From Acidobacteriota bacterium (lineage in GTDB: Bacteria; Acidobacteriota; Terriglobia; Terriglobales; Acidobacteriaceae), in contig JAJYBW010000164.1 in NCBI GenBank assembly GCA_021778815.1, positions 1 to 7,642 of the forward strand: 7,642 bases of DNA. Reading direction: 5' to 3'. Below are positions 6,502 to 7,642 of the stretch, piece by piece. Under the pieces are notes generated by a model that worked only from the letters and a program-made list of their open reading frames with translations, was not told the DNA's origin and did no database searches. Both the position numbers and the translations under genes were made by a program. The number at the start of each line of letters is the position of its first letter. Position 1 is the stretch's first letter.

Positions 6502-7642
6502 AACCGTCTTGCTCAGGCGGTTCAGACCGTTGAAGGCCGCGGCTTTGTAACATTCCGCCAGGGTCGGATAGTTGAAGACCGTGTCGACAAAATAGTCGAT
6601 GGTGCCGTTCAGCGCCATCACGGCCTGGCCAATGTGGACCAGTTCGCTGGCGCCTTCGCCAATGATGTGCACGCCCAGCAGGTGGCGCGTCTCGCGATGG
6701 AAGATCAGCTTCAGACGACCGGTGGTATCGCCGCGAATCTGGCCGCGCGCAATTTCGCGGTAGTACGCGACTCCAACTTCGTAGGGCGCGTCCTCTTCCG
6801 TCAACTGCTCTTCCGTTTTGCCGATGAAGGAAATTTCCGGAATCGTATAAATTCCGTACGGGTAATATCTCGGATTGGACATGACGCATTCGTCGCCAAA
6901 GATACGCGCGGCAGCGATGCGACCCTGTTCCATGGAAACCGATGCCAGAGCCGGAAAACCAATGACATCTCCCGCGGCGAAAATGTTCGGCACCTTGGTG
7001 CGATAGTTTTCGTCCACGCTGATGCGGCCTCGCGCATCGGCCTCCAATCCGGCGGCGGCCAGGTTCAGGTCGTCCACATTGCCCTGGCGGCCGACCGCGT
7101 ACAAAAGCGCGCCGGCGGAAATCCTCTTCTTGCTCTCCGTGTTGGCGACCACGGTGCCATCGGCTAGGTCCTCCACGCTTTCCACTTCTTCATTCAGGCG
7201 CATGGTGACGCGGCTGTCGCGCAGGTGATAACTGAGCGCCTCCACTATTTCCTGATCTGCAAATTCCAGCAGCTTGGGACGTTTTTCAATCAGGATGACG
7301 CGGACACCGAGGACTGCGAACATGCAGGTGTATTCGACGCCGATGACACCGCCGCCAACTACGATCATCGTCTTCGGCAGATCGGGCATAAACAGAACCT
7401 GATCGCTGTTGATGATGTTGCGGCCGTTCAGCGGAACTTTGGAATTTGTGGCGGGGCGCGAGCCGACCGCAATCAAGGTATTTCTGGTTTCGTAGACACT
7501 GGAGCCGCGCGAGTTGGTCACGCGAATGTGCGTGGGGTCTTCAAAGTTGCCGGTACCGGTCAGCACCTCCACGTTGTTGCGCGACAACTGCGCCTCGGTG
7601 ACATCGACTTCAGTCTTGATGACGTGCTGCACGCGGAAAGCA
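6490..7642 (-). CDS. sthA: soluble pyridine nucleotide transhydrogenase (Si-specific), 5'-partial at right edge
   Basis: A cytoplasmic FAD flavoprotein that moves hydride between NADPH and NAD+ to balance the two pools. The last 380 or so residues are present; the frame runs through the right edge (AFRVQHVIKTE across a GTG at 7632), so the gene begins outside the window and the N-terminal FAD-binding GxGxxG is not seen. Compared with E. coli SthA (466 residues), about 85 residues are missing. Visible in order: the LIAVGSRP segment, a NAD(P)-binding fold with GGGVIGVEY (bases about 7356-7330) and an acidic end (VILIEKR), the second FAD-contact motif NIFAAGDVIGFPALASV (near 6970), and the C-terminal dimerisation domain. 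The C-terminus reads FNYPTLAECYKAAAFNGLNRL, matching SthA and not the HxHPTxSE of lipoamide dehydrogenases. It is the first visible gene of an operon with the ROK gene, three bases apart. Confidence 0.93.
   Translation of the reverse strand, partial: AFRVQHVIKTEVDVTEAQLSRNNVEVLTGTGNFEDPTHIRVTNSRGSSVYETRNTLIAVGSRPATNSKVPLNGRNIINSDQVLFMPDLPKTMIVVGGGVIGVEYTCMFAVLGVRVILIEKRPKLLEFADQEIVEALSYHLRDSRVTMRLNEEVESVEDLADGTVVANTESKKRISAGALLYAVGRQGNVDDLNLAAAGLEADARGRISVDENYRTKVPNIFAAGDVIGFPALASVSMEQGRIAAARIFGDECVMSNPRYYPYGIYTIPEISFIGKTEEQLTEEDAPYEVGVAYYREIARGQIRGDTTGRLKLIFHRETRHLLGVHIIGEGASELVHIGQAVMALNGTIDYFVDTVFNYPTLAECYKAAAFNGLNRLSKTVEEN

Noticed and set aside
6169..7167. Long + strand open frame of 332 codons opposite ROK and sthA
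   Set aside because: It spans the boundary between two well-recognised - strand genes and has no recognisable motif; it mirrors their codon bias.

Overview
The window looks like ordinary chromosomal sequence from a GC-rich Gram-negative bacterium, most likely an acidobacterium of the Terriglobia type. Three things suggest this: a secreted protein with WxxGxW repeats joined to an RIAQG-type C-terminal region, an intergenic inverted-repeat element whose arms read like the GTCATCCTGA...GCGAAGGATC repeats common in acidobacterial genomes, and the general style of the proteins. The assignment rests on recollection of these families; no search was run.

Left to right on the + strand: the 3' part of an RDD-family membrane protein gene (open to the left edge); a secreted WxxGxW-repeat protein of unknown function followed by a terminator-like hairpin; a 452-base gap holding a roughly 100-bp inverted-repeat element and a candidate promoter; an exported two-domain SGNH/GDSL hydrolase; a 362-base gap with a strong palindrome and a leader containing competing hairpins; and a polytopic membrane diguanylate cyclase with intact GGEEF and I-site motifs. 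On the - strand, converging on the cyclase gene, is a tight two-gene unit: a soluble pyridine nucleotide transhydrogenase (SthA, its N-terminal end beyond the right edge) followed 3 bases later by an unusual ROK-family protein.

Only the last two genes clearly form an operon. The four + strand genes have gaps of 183 to 452 bases and may be separate transcription units. The set covers membrane or envelope proteins (RDD, WxxGxW), an exported esterase, second-messenger signalling (c-di-GMP) and cofactor balance (SthA). I see no mobile element genes, phage genes, CRISPR array, tRNA or rRNA, and no convincing new multi-gene system. The best leads are the ROK protein, which has lost the usual N-terminal phosphate-binding motif while keeping the catalytic Asp and sitting beside sthA; the competing hairpins before the diguanylate cyclase; and the two palindromic intergenic elements.
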